Source: Alviniconcha marisindica (Eukaryota; Mollusca; Gastropoda; Provannidae). From it: 64,000 nt of DNA. The notes beneath the pieces are model-generated. The model saw nothing but the letters and a program-made list of their open reading frames with translations, did no database searches and was not told where the DNA came from. The stretch lies in the NCBI GenBank assembly GCA_018857735.1, contig JABMCL010003304.1, forward strand, positions 543,501 to 607,500, read 5' to 3'. The position numbers and the translations under genes were made by a program. This document shows positions 1 through 47,989 of the stretch, piece after piece (within the stretch, counting starts at the first letter, position 1; every line of letters starts with the position of its first letter).

Positions 1-416
1 ATCCATGAATGACTAATCAACCTGTCAAACAACTGTTTTCCTCCAAGATGGCTCTGGTTTGTTGAACTGCATATAAATTTCATTGTCATCAGTTCTTCAT
101 ACAGTACACAGAGTCTGAATCTATTCTGAACTCATCCAAATGTATGAAAATTTGGTTCAACATATGCTGGAATTAGTTGCAATGGATAATTCATCCACCC
201 TTCAGTTTTTAACAATAATGAATTTATCTAAGTTCTAATACCAGACAAAGAACTTCTGTCCTTTCTCATTCTGGATAAAATCAAATTAAAAAAAACACAA
301 CCAGTAACTCGATTCCAAAAGAGTAAATCTTCCAGTACTCTACAAATCTCTGTACACTGACACACTTTCTTCCACAGCACAGCAAACTGTTGAATTTCCC
401 AAAAGTCTTTGCTCAC

Positions 417-37439
<37,023 letters not shown>

Positions 37440-38145
37440 CTTGTCCTCTCACGAAAAGCTCCTCGCGGTCCTTCTCTCAGTATCGGTAGGTCACACATAA
37501 GACAAGGTAGTTGGAAAAGTCACGGTTTCTCTCGTGGCCACGATGAAGGCAAGTGTGTGGATGTGGCTGTTGTTGTTGTTGAAAAGTGACCATTGGGTAC
37601 GGTATGGCATGCATGCAGCTACAAAATTCACGGCTCTAAACAACTCTTCTAACTGAACGCCCCTCTCTCAGAGCCATTGCATATAAACTCCATAGAAACT
37701 GCGTTGTTTTGGGCTCGACCCTCTCCGGGAGGGGGGTCGGGTCGGTCAAAAAGGGAACGGGATTCCACAACTTTGTCCAACGTCCGTCAAAAACGGACTG
37801 TGTGGTCAGCCTGCCCGAACGTCATCAAAGAGGAAAGCTTAGAAAAAATAAATAATTACAGATCAGAAATATAATGAATGTTTGTGTACAATTGCTGATC
37901 TTCCTGACCCCCCCTCAGAGCGGGCCGTGCCTAAGCGGACGTGTGACTGCAGCAGGCGCACAGTGCCAGAGAGTGAGAGGGGTCTCCCAAATAAGGCAAG
38001 GGCTGGCCGGTAAACATATACCAATATAAACGCTGCCACTGACAGAGCAGGCACACACGCAGCCCGTGCTCCCCTCCCGTTCGTCCTCCCTTCCTTCCTG
38101 CCTTCCTTCCTTCCTTCCTCGCTACCTGGCGTTACCTGCATGCAT

Positions 38146-38188
38146 CCCTCTCCCTATCTCTCTCTTGCTCCTCTCTCTCTCTCTCTAG

Positions 38189-38227
<39 letters not shown>

Positions 38228-38250
38228 GCTCCCCCCACCCCTCTCTCTTG
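38146..38250. repeat. CT microsatellite
   Basis: Interrupted CT runs; CTTC units precede at 38090-38125. A G tract lies at 38637-38658. Confidence 0.95.
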
Positions 38251-39059
38251 TACTGCCGCCGCCTTTCCTTGAGTTCTTCGCCCTTGATTTCTGGCACCAT
38301 CGCATCATCACTCGGGTACACACCGGCGCAGGCGTCGGCTGAAAGGGTAACAGCTAGTTCCCTGGTTACAACCGGCCCGGCAAGTTTCCAGCAGTGGAAA
38401 AATGTTCTCTGGGCGAGGAGAATCTTCTCGGTCTCCATTATTTAGTTAAGTCTTGGGCGATTTAGAACTCAGACTCCCTCCCCACGCCCCACCCCCCACC
38501 CCCCGACTCCCCTTGCGCCTCAAAATATGTTGTACCGTAGTATCCATGACACATTTTGTGTTCCTCACTTTTAATATCCACTACTGATTAGGACATCAGT
38601 TAATTTTGCTGTACTTTCGGCACTTGCCCGGGAGGTGGGGGGGGGGGGGGGGGGGGGGCAGGGAAAGGGTGAAATTCTACTATCCGCGCGCATACTAATG
38701 GACAACCGGACCAAATAAGCGAGCACTGAAGATGAGGATGCTTTAGATCAACGTCATGGCGACTTTAACCAGGACGCCCTGCCCTTCCGGCAGAACTACT
38801 CCGACAAGTCTTCTTTCCGGCGGCATCTACCACGACGGTCAGGACTGGTGATTTCGATTTTTTGTTTGTTCGTTTGCTTCTTGTTGTTGTTTTGGGGGGG
38901 GTCCATATGGGGCAGGATTCGGTTCCGTCCCTCCCAATAACTTTGGCGTAGCCTGTACCGCCACTGTAACCCGGACGGCGGCCCAAGACCGTCGTCAGCA
39001 GTGCGGCCGGGCCGGCCGGGACCCCAATCCATGACTACCGGTCACTGCGGCTACCAGTC

Positions 39060-39570
39060 ACTAATCAGGACGGCCCCGCCCAGTCACTGAGTTCGACTGA
39101 AACAGCTCAGTCATTGAGCTCGGACAGCTCAGACACTGATCTAAGTCAGTTCAGCCGCCGCGGGACGGCAGCTCCGTAGTCAGAGTTCTTGACTGACACG
39201 GCCGGGGGGACACGGCCAAGTCACTGAGTTAGTTCAGCCGGGCAGCCCAGTCAGTCACTGGGCCCAGCCGGGACAGCTCAGTCAGTCACTAAGTTCAGGA
39301 CAACTCAGTCACTGGCTAAGTTCAGTGGCAGCGGTGGACGGCAGCTCGCCGGCCGCCGCAGTCACTGAGTTCTGTGACATGGCGGAACAGCCTAGTCACT
39401 GAGTTAGGACAGCCAAGTCCGCAATGCGGAGTTCAGGACAGCTCAGTCACCGAGTTCTGTGACATGGCGGCCTGACAGCCTAGTTACTGAGTTAGGGCAG
39501 CCAAGTCCGCAATGGCGGCGGAGTTCAGGACAGCTCACTGAGTCACTGAGTTCAGGACAAAGTGACCCGG
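39060..39570. repeat. Degenerate repeat with cagtcactgagttcaggaca core
   Basis: A dozen or more copies of the core at irregular spacing, with one longer unit (ctgtgacatggcgg...gccaagtccgcaatg) repeated at about 39371-39435 and 39453-39520. Confidence 0.88.
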
Positions 39571-39957
39571 TCAGTCCCACTAGTAAGTCGGCCACAGTGA
39601 CACCGCCGGAGGAGATTATCCACAGGCCGGCGTTCTCATCCAGTTCTCGGCAGAGTTGAATTCCGAAGGCTATTGCTTCAGCCTCTAACTGAATTGCCCA
39701 ATTTCCTGGAAGAATGCAGTCTGGCAAAGCCGCCAGCGCTAGACCAGCGCTTGGCGCTATAATACACGATGATTCAGAACACCGCCTCCGCCGACAACAC
39801 CACCAGCACGCGGCGCAACAAGGATCCCAAAATAACACTGCAACACGGCACTAAAAACAGAAATCGTTCAAACCGACTCAACTGAAGCCACGTACAAAAA
39901 GAAAACTGAGAAGAAGAAGAAAAAATCTAGGTAAAAAGATGCAGCTAGAGGCTTCCA

Positions 39958-40410
39958 CAGACTGACGACCAGACGAACTGATACAGACTGAAGAACTGAG
40001 GACAAGACGAACTGATCAGTATACTGAGACTGACGAATTGAGGACAAGACGAACTGATATAGACTGACGAACCGAGGACAGGACGAACTGATATAGACTG
40101 ACGAACTGATGACAAGACGAACTGATACAGCCGGACTGACGAACCGTGACGACCAGACTAACTGATATAGACTGACGAACTGAGGACTGACAAGACGAAC
40201 TGATATAGACTGACGAATTGACGACCAGACCAACCGATACAGACTGACGAACTGACGACCAGACTAACTGATATAGACTGACGAACTGACGACCAAACGA
40301 ACTTTCCAGACTGACGAACTGACGATCAGACGAAATGACATAAACTGACGACCAGACGAACTGATGTAGACTGACGAACTGATACAGCCTGACGAACTGA
40401 CGAACAGACG
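39958..40410. repeat. Minisatellite with gacgaactgatatagactga core
   Basis: About a dozen copies of roughly 37 bases built from actgacgaactga and gaccagacgaactgat segments. Confidence 0.9.
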
Positions 40411-40457
40411 CTGGTCACCCCGCGGCATTAGACATGGTCACGGCAATGGACTGACCG

Positions 40458-40580
40458 GGGCGAGGCACGGTGATCGGGACTGACCATCGACGACCACCAG
40501 CCATAGCGAAACAGACAGGGGCGAGGCACGGTGATCGGGACTGACCATCGACGACCACCAGCCATAGCGAAACAGACAGT
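40458..40580. repeat. Direct repeat, about 61 bp, two copies
   Basis: Two nearly identical blocks starting gggcgaggcacggtgatcgg and ending agcgaaacagacag. Confidence 0.93.
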
Positions 40581-41589
40581 CAGTTCCGGCCACCACTGAC
40601 CCAGCAGACGACGATGGAATGACGCGGAGGACTGACTATACATTGAAGCGTACGTGGGTATAGCCCGACATATAAGTAATTCAACTCATAAATCAATGGG
40701 GGATGGGGGGGGGGGGGGGGGGGAGTGGGTGTTAGTTAGACCTCGGCCGGAATACCAATCGGCAACCCTGCGGAGGTGCCATTTCACCCGTAATGATTAT
40801 AACACACTGTGAACAACAAAGTAACAACTATCAAGATGGGTTTTGCTTGCCCAACTAGCTAGTGTTCAACTCCATCGCGCCTCAGTCGGTGGCGCAACCT
40901 GCGAAGACTGGATCTGCACTTAATCTGTTTTCCAGACGGCAGAAACACTGATCCGTTCCAAGCGCACACAGGCGGCATAATGCAAAACCATGGACTCGCG
41001 TAGCCTCAGATGACAAAACAAGCAGCTCACAGTTAGTTCTCTAGACCTGGTAAACACCAGGAACAAGTCATGGTACAATTATGCTAAATGGGGTAATGAT
41101 AAACTATTACTATAGACTCCGCCGACATGTCTCGATGACTCCGATAAAAACTGCATATCGTCAAGCCAACTGGCTAACGGGTCGGTAGGCAAACAAAGAT
41201 CTTCCTAGGGGAAAGGAGTCTTTGGTGTAAACTGGTACCAGAACTGCGTATCCTTCACGAGAGCCACTGACTGATCTGACCCATTTCCAAAGCGAGGGCG
41301 GCAATCATGATTGACCGATTCGTTGCAGCCGCCGCGCGGCCGGAACCCGTCCGTCATGATTATTGGTAACCAACGTCACAGTCGCCGAGTCGGTCTCAAC
41401 GGCGGCTGACGGTCCCACTCCTTGCGGGGAGGTCGTGAAAATCCGTACTCTTTGGTCCGATCCGGCCGCTTCCGGCATCGGCTCTTTGTAGTTTAAGGGT
41501 GAGAGGGATAGGAGAAGCCGCCGAACTACAGGTACTTTGTTTTTTACGGGTGAAGTTATTTGCCCGTACCGGCGTCGTTGCACCCGACA

Positions 41590-41785
41590 CTGTTTTGAAA
41601 ACGAGAGAAGCCGGAATGCTGCCGGATCATGTGACTCGTGAGAATGCCGTAAGAATACCATAACAATACCACCCGGCGTCCCCGCTTTTCAGTGAAAACG
41701 AGACTGAGAAGCCGGAATGCTGCCGGATGATGTGAGTGATGGGAATATCGTAAGAATACCATAAGAATACCGCCACGTCCCTAAA
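41590..41785. repeat. Direct repeat, about 100 bp, two copies
   Basis: Both copies contain gagaagccggaatgctgccg, gatgtga / catgtga and cgtaagaataccata. Confidence 0.88.
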
Positions 41786-43342
41786 ATGACAGTCGTGACC
41801 TATTCTGGCAGTGTCAGTCAGGATGGAACTATTTTCCCCTATGAACTCCATGACTGAGAGAGAGGGAGACAAAGTGAGAGGAGGAGGGGGGGGGGGGGGG
41901 ATCAACAGTACACAGACAGGCGGTTGTAGAGCCACGTGAAGACGTAATCACGGACTACACTACAAGGAGACTGACACTGACGGCCAAAACTTGATTAGCC
42001 TGACGAGATGCGATCTTCAGTGCCGCCGCCGCCGCTCTGTGGCTGCCGTGTTATGACTGCCTGTTCGTCAGCAAGCGCGGTACTCGCAGCGGCATAGTTA
42101 CTAACAGATCCTCTCAGACAATAGTCAACAAAGAGCACCATTAAGATTAAGGCCATTTTCCGGCATCACTAGACTACAACGGCGAAAACTTGCTCCTTCG
42201 TTTTAAGTTGCCTCCAGCAGAGCGCTTACTCGAATCTCGAAAACACAAAAATAAATCTTGTGGAGAAAGAAAAGAGAAAAGAATGAATGAAACGTTTGAC
42301 GTGTGACACATTTGACTAGAAGGGCTGTCTCTTTTACTAACCTAGGGGTATTATAGAAAAGTACTGCCGCCCCGGCGGATGCTGAAACTGAGGTCCGGCC
42401 CGCTGCTGTGAAACAAAGCTCTGTTTTAAATCCGGAGCTATTAAGGATCCCTTCTTTTTAAGCCTGGAGAAGGTCAAAATATCGCTTCCGTGCTTCTCCT
42501 GCTAGCTGCAATCTGCATTTCTATTTTTTGCCTTCCCGGTAACTTCATTTCTCCACGATTCATCATATCGCCCCAATTTTCTTCCAACATAAAAAGGGGG
42601 AGGAGGGCGGGGGGGCGCATAAGTAACAGTGAATCCAGACACCTGAACTGGCTGTGACCTGACCGGAGGTTGCTGTTGTCGGTTGTTGTTGTTGTCGGCG
42701 TTGTGTTTTGCCCTGGTATGGTGTTCAGGGTTGTCTGGGCGTTAGAAGAAGAAAAAGAAGAAGAAAACAACAAGAAAAAAAAACACACACATAAATTCCA
42801 GCCTAGCCTATGTCCTGGCAGCACAGTGGGCCAAACACACTACATCACCTGTACTGACTACACGTTATCTTCCGCACAAACACCAAACAGTCACGGCTCT
42901 TCTCAAAAAACCAAACTGAATAAATAAGTCACCTTTTCTCCGCGTGGGCAAAGCGAGTTCCAACGGTCCACCAAGGAAGCACACCGTTCATTGTGGTTAA
43001 TCATCATGCGAGGACACTGATGCTGAGTGATTTTAACGTGACTCTGCATGATTCGGTTGTCTTGATTACTACGTTACATACACAGCCCCTTACACAGCCC
43101 CTTACAGGAGCCCAATCGTCTTACCCGCTCCCAGCTGAAAAAGGCCGTGAGTGACCGTTGCCATAAACGGGTGGTACTGCAATTATACATATATATTTAT
43201 ATATAAAAATAATAACTCATAAAGTGCCCGTTGACACATGAGCTCATAGCGTTTTACAGTTGTTTTTACAACTGTTACAAAATACACAAATGCCACATTT
43301 GCATTGAGTCAAACATACATGTAGCCTGCTCATACCTGTTAA

Positions 43343-43343
<1 letters not shown>

Positions 43344-43440
<97 letters not shown>
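43344..43440. repeat. CA microsatellite
   Basis: Pure CA run of nearly 100 bases. Confidence 0.98.
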
Positions 43441-43441
<1 letters not shown>

Positions 43442-43933
43442 AATCAGCGCTATGTTGGAGAACGGCAAAAAGTTGTTTTTTCTTGTTCAGTTTTACATTT
43501 ACGTGCTGATCAAATCAAAGAAGTGGACAAAATTGGCTTTTTGGAAGTGTGTTGCATATAGTAGCCTACCGATTTTATCTATTAATTTAAAAAAATATAT
43601 ATATATATAATAAAGAGAGGGGGGGGGGGGGAAAGACTGAGGTTTACATGTACATCTACTGCACCATGCAATACCATACCACATGAATTTTGTGCTATGC
43701 TTGCATACATATATATATATATATATATACATATATATTACGCGACATCATACCGTGTCATCATCGCATATCATTCCCGCAGCGAGGTTCCGCGGACGCA
43801 GACATTCTGATCCCCTCTGCCGAAAATGCTGAACTATGAGAGGTTCCCACTTTAAAGCGTAAAATCGGTCACATTACCGCTTCTTATTTCTCTCTCTCTC
43901 CCCCCTTTTCCACTTTATGTAAATGACTTTCGC

Positions 43934-43960
43934 GCGCTGACTGGGCGTTAAATATAAAAT
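43934..43960 (+). mobile_element. SINE-like 3' tail, copy 7 (short)
   Basis: gctgactgggcgttaaatat; only the terminal segment is present. Confidence 0.5.
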
Positions 43961-44839
43961 AGGACTATCTACCAACCCATCACTGAATATTTCTCAGGTT
44001 TTATTTAGCTGTTGCTTTTAAACCGGCTTTTCCCTGCCCCATGGACCTCCTGTGACGTCACTGACAGAGCTTTTCCTATTTACTTATGTGACGCAGTCTA
44101 ACATCCCGCTTGGCTGAGTTCCAACATATTGTGTATCGATTCCCATGATTAAAAATAATGTTTCTGGAGGTTTGCACTGAGAGTTTCTGAGGTTTGCACT
44201 GAGTGCAATCTCCATTTTTTGTTGCGGGAAGAACTAGAAGTTACCGGCGGTACACTGACATTACCCGGCAGGGCCAGGGTTAGATATATATACACGTATT
44301 TCAGTTCCGAGAGCTGTTGAATGATTTGTCCTGTGATAAACCGATGCACCTCTTCAGTCTACTACTGCGGCGTTTCGGTTGCTAGGCTCACTTGGGTTGG
44401 CTGGCGAGGGTGCAGTGATCTAACTCCGGCCCCGTATGCCAGGCATACTTCCGCACTGCGGCAGGTGAACGTGGCCAGGGGGGCCGATAAGGAGATATTT
44501 TAATCCCCCCTAACTCTTTTACTGCCAGTTTCTCTCCACCGCCACAACCACCCATCCCCACCACCCATGCACCCACCCTACCCGTCGTACTGGCTTGGTC
44601 GGCCGAAATGCCAGCAGCGATGCGCCGTTAGCGCCTGTTTTCTTGCCGGCGCGTGCTTCTCTCTGGCATCAGTATAGTCAGTGGTACCTGTCCCCGGCAG
44701 TGCGTGCAGTCACATCGGAACTTTGCTGCTGGGAAGCGGTTTGTCAGGAGACACCAGTTCCATACTATGGCTGATCGCATCTCCTCGTCTTACACCGATT
44801 CAGTTGTGTGGTTTGTTATGCGCGAGTTGTGTGTTGGTT

Positions 44840-44887
<48 letters not shown>

Positions 44888-44970
44888 TGTGTGTGTGTGA
44901 CAGTGTGTGTACGCGCGCACGCACGTGTATGTGTGTGTAGTGTGTCTGTGTGTGTGTGTGTGTGTGCTTT
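44840..44970. repeat. GT microsatellite
   Basis: GT run, CGCAC-rich interruption, then a second GT run. Confidence 0.96.
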
Positions 44971-45721
44971 TTTTTCTTTTCTTCGTCTTCTTCGGAAGGT
45001 TGGGGACGGGATGGGGGCGACGCAGTTCAGTGTCACAGATTAAAGAAACTAGCCTTGTCAGTCAAAACAGGTTGTGTCCGGCCTTGCTCCAACTGCTAAA
45101 ACAGATCCAAATAAACACTTAAAATCGAGGACTTTGGTTTAAAAGCCTCTGTCAATTGTGTTTTTGTTTTTTAGCTTGAAAAGGCGGCCTACCCCGAAAA
45201 TAGGTATGCTGTGTATTGTCGTAATAAACAGCGTTCTTTTCAATCTTTTTGGGTGTGTTTGGATCTTGTAGCCAACAGCGTCAAGAGTCACAGCTGGCCC
45301 GACGCGGCTACGCTCAACCTTTTTAGTCTTTAATCATGTGTTCCTCGGGCGACGCGAGTACGAAACTGTGACATTCGTGCCAGATATGAAAGAGGCGATG
45401 CGTGAAACGCGGTCGCAAATGAACATCACTCCTTACGAGTGTTGTGCTGTTTTTCTGTTGAGAGGATGTCCTAGCCTCATATACTTTTTTTTAAATACTT
45501 TTTTTAACCCGTGAATCGGTAACACTGAAGGACGGACTAGCTCTTTGCGGAAAACTTGCGTTTCATGTTTGTATGTTCGTTTTATATATATATATATATG
45601 TATGGGCGGATCTTGCAAGATTTGACTTGAGGAAGGTTTTGCATCTATATTATGCGAAGAGTTTTGAAATGTGAATCTGTTTATGATATCGTTTTGACTA
45701 TCATTGTCGTGTGGTGACACT

Positions 45722-45765
45722 GTGCGGTAGACAGGACGTTAAACTGAATCCAGCTACTAAGTAAC
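45722..45765 (+). mobile_element. TAGACAGGACGT-type repeat tail, copy 2
   Basis: gtgcggtagacaggacgtta then aactgaatccagctactaag. The motif matches 56119-56185 on the opposite strand. Confidence 0.6.
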
Positions 45766-46175
45766 TACGTCCGCTTCAGGTCAACTTTTCTTCCACTAAA
45801 TTTTTTAGTGGCATTCACTGATTCATTTAGCTTGCCGGACTGTGCAAAGTGGGATGTACAACTAACTATTCAGGGCGAGAGCAGCTTTGAGCAGAGGCAC
45901 AGCCGGAAAAGACCAGTTCTGTCTGTGGATAGCAACGGGTGTTGCCGTTGTGCACAAAGACAGCCGTTGTGCACAAACACAGCCTTTGTGTCACTGTCAG
46001 TGTGGTGGGGGAAAACACCGACATGCTGGGAAAGGTGTAGCTGTTCAGCACGTGAGGCACGGTGCCACTAACGTGCCAGCTTGGGTCATGAGTCTTCACT
46101 GATGCCTCCCCCTCACCTGATGTGCATGCAACGCCTCTGCTCTCCACCCCCACCCCCCTCTCCCCTACATACCTC

Positions 46176-46214
<39 letters not shown>

Positions 46215-46384
46215 CACACACAAACACATACAAAAAACACAGTGATACATGCTAAACATGCCTGTACTACGCCGAAAGTGGCATACGCACATGTCAGTCT
46301 GTCAAAAGACATTACAACAGGATCAAAATAATATTCCCCGAAGGAAGCGGGCCATGCGCCGCCGCTCGAAATACTGGGCCAAAA

Positions 46385-46447
46385 AAACAACAAAGCCGTT
46401 TGTCTGAGGTCTCTGACCCACCCCGGCCACTGACTGAGACAGAAGGG

Positions 46448-46488
<41 letters not shown>

Positions 46489-46815
46489 CACGCTTGTCTG
46501 AAGTCTCTGACCCACCCCACTGAGAAGGGCCTTTTCTACACACACACACACACACCACACACACACACACTCACTCACACACACAAACACGCTTTGCTGA
46601 GGTCTCTGACCCACCCCACTGAGACAGAAGAGTCACACACACACACACACATACGGCAAACGCGCTCTCTCCCCCCCCCCCCCCCCCCCCCCCCCACACA
46701 CACATACAAACACGCTTGCCTGAGGTATCTGACCCACCCGAGACAGAAGTATTTTATTCCAGAAAAACAGCAAAACCTCCTATCCCAAATCTCAGTCTTG
46801 ACCCACCCGACACAC
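46385..46815. repeat. Compound minisatellite with embedded CA runs
   Basis: Four to five copies of a unit with tgaggtctctgacccacccc and gagacagaag, each separated by its own CA run of different length, plus a C tract at 46671-46695. Confidence 0.88.
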
Positions 46816-47600
46816 TACTAAGTGTCTTTTTGTGCACACTTCAGCCATTCAACAAGTGTTTAATGACAATAAACACAGAACAACTTGGATGGAATGAGGC
46901 TTACTGATACTGCTTATTCACACTGCCTTTATGTAAATAGGGTCATTTTTCGGAGTTTCAGCTGTTCCTCTCATCCAGACCTTGAGACCTGAAGCGAAAT
47001 GTGCCAGTCACCTTTCTCCAATACGGATCCAGTTATTGACTGCCGCAGTGCGCGCGTTTCTAAATCAGTATAAGCTGGATAAAATGGGACTTGCATTGCT
47101 CGGCTCATTTATACTACACCACCACCACCAAAACCATCCTCGTGGGGGGGGGGGGGGGGGGGGAGTATTCTATTAATCTCGCGTCAAAACGGACAGATTG
47201 TCTGGGTACGTTGTTCACAAATCCGACAAAATTAATCCGTCTCCCTGGACCTAGATGTAATATGTACGTTATCTTCGTCATGCCAGCATCTTATTACTGA
47301 CACGACAAAGGACTACAGATGTGTGTGCGTGCGTGCGTGCGTGCATGCGTGTGTGCGTGCGTGCGTGCGTGCGTGTGTGTGTGCGCGGTACGCTGAGACT
47401 GTTGTGTGCTTGGACTGAGAATTAGCAAGAGTCTGTGGAGTGTTCTTCCCAGATTCCTCTGTACACACTCCTCTCCGCACCATGCCTCTCAGTCTCAGCC
47501 GTGGATGTAAACTGGTGCTAGGTCCAGATTAATCACCATTTGCTCTCTCTTTCATTCCGTCCCTGTTTACACCGAGAGAGTATACGTCTAGGTTTGCAAG

Positions 47601-47819
47601 TTAAACACGCTCCAAGCAGTGTTGGACCATCGGCCTACGCCTCCCCCCCCCCCCCCCCCCTCCTGTGGGGCGGGGGAGGGGGGGGGATGAATGGGGTGGA
47701 CCGGTAGTCCATGCTTGGAGTTGACAAGGCTTCCCGCCAGAAAGGGAGGCTAGGCCGGGCTGGGTTGGGGGTTGGCAGGGGGGGGCGGGGGGGGGGGGGT
47801 CATGGGGGAACCTGATCTG
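47601..47819 (-). pseudogene. SESTD1 terminal exon copy C, probably degenerate
   Basis: Third copy of the terminal exon, with acceptor TTTGTTTTTGCAGCAGATC. It begins QIRFPHDPPP and is disrupted by long C tracts; the copy-B stop is CGG here and the frame runs 72 codons into a Gly-rich stretch. The C-tract expansions suggest it is not maintained as coding sequence. Confidence 0.4.
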
Positions 47820-47899
47820 CTGCAAAAACAAAGTTTTATCAACAAGTGATAACGGGGGGATGTGGGGGGTAGAGGGGGCATGAAAGTGGCACACCCAGG

Positions 47900-47989
47900 T
47901 CAGTAGTCGATGCTTGGAGTTGACACTGAGTCTTCCCAGTGTCTTGACTGGAAAGAGAGGCTGAGCTGGGGCGGGGGCACCTTGATCTG
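47900..47989 (-). CDS. SESTD1: SESTD1 terminal coding exon, copy B (best candidate)
   Basis: After a good tract (CTTCTTTTTTTGCAG), 29 codons read QIKVPPPQLSLSFQSRHW, then EDSVSTPSIDY and TGA. The phase matches the e11 donor (0 to 0). This is the middle of three homologous copies spaced about 200 bases apart and the only one with a short intact end and stop. The acceptor is a GCAGCAG (NAGNAG) type, which would give or drop one Gln. No transcript data, so inferred from splice signals, frame and homology among copies. Confidence 0.62.
   Translation of the reverse strand, partial: QIKVPPPQLSLSFQSRHWEDSVSTPSIDY

Larger units (their letters stand above)
37440..47600. other. Intergenic region between SESTD1 and CCDC141
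   Basis: No convincing exon is seen. It must contain the CCDC141 promoter and 5' UTR (just above 37440) and the SESTD1 3' UTR and poly(A) site. An AATAAA on the minus strand (46753-46758), followed by GT-rich sequence, is one weak poly(A) candidate. No clear TATA box was found near 37440. Repeats are listed separately. Confidence 0.6.

Noticed and set aside
45866..46570. Minus-strand frame of 234 codons
   Set aside because: Made of GT/CA (Cys-Val) runs and the 46.4-46.8 kb minisatellite; no protein-like conserved segment.
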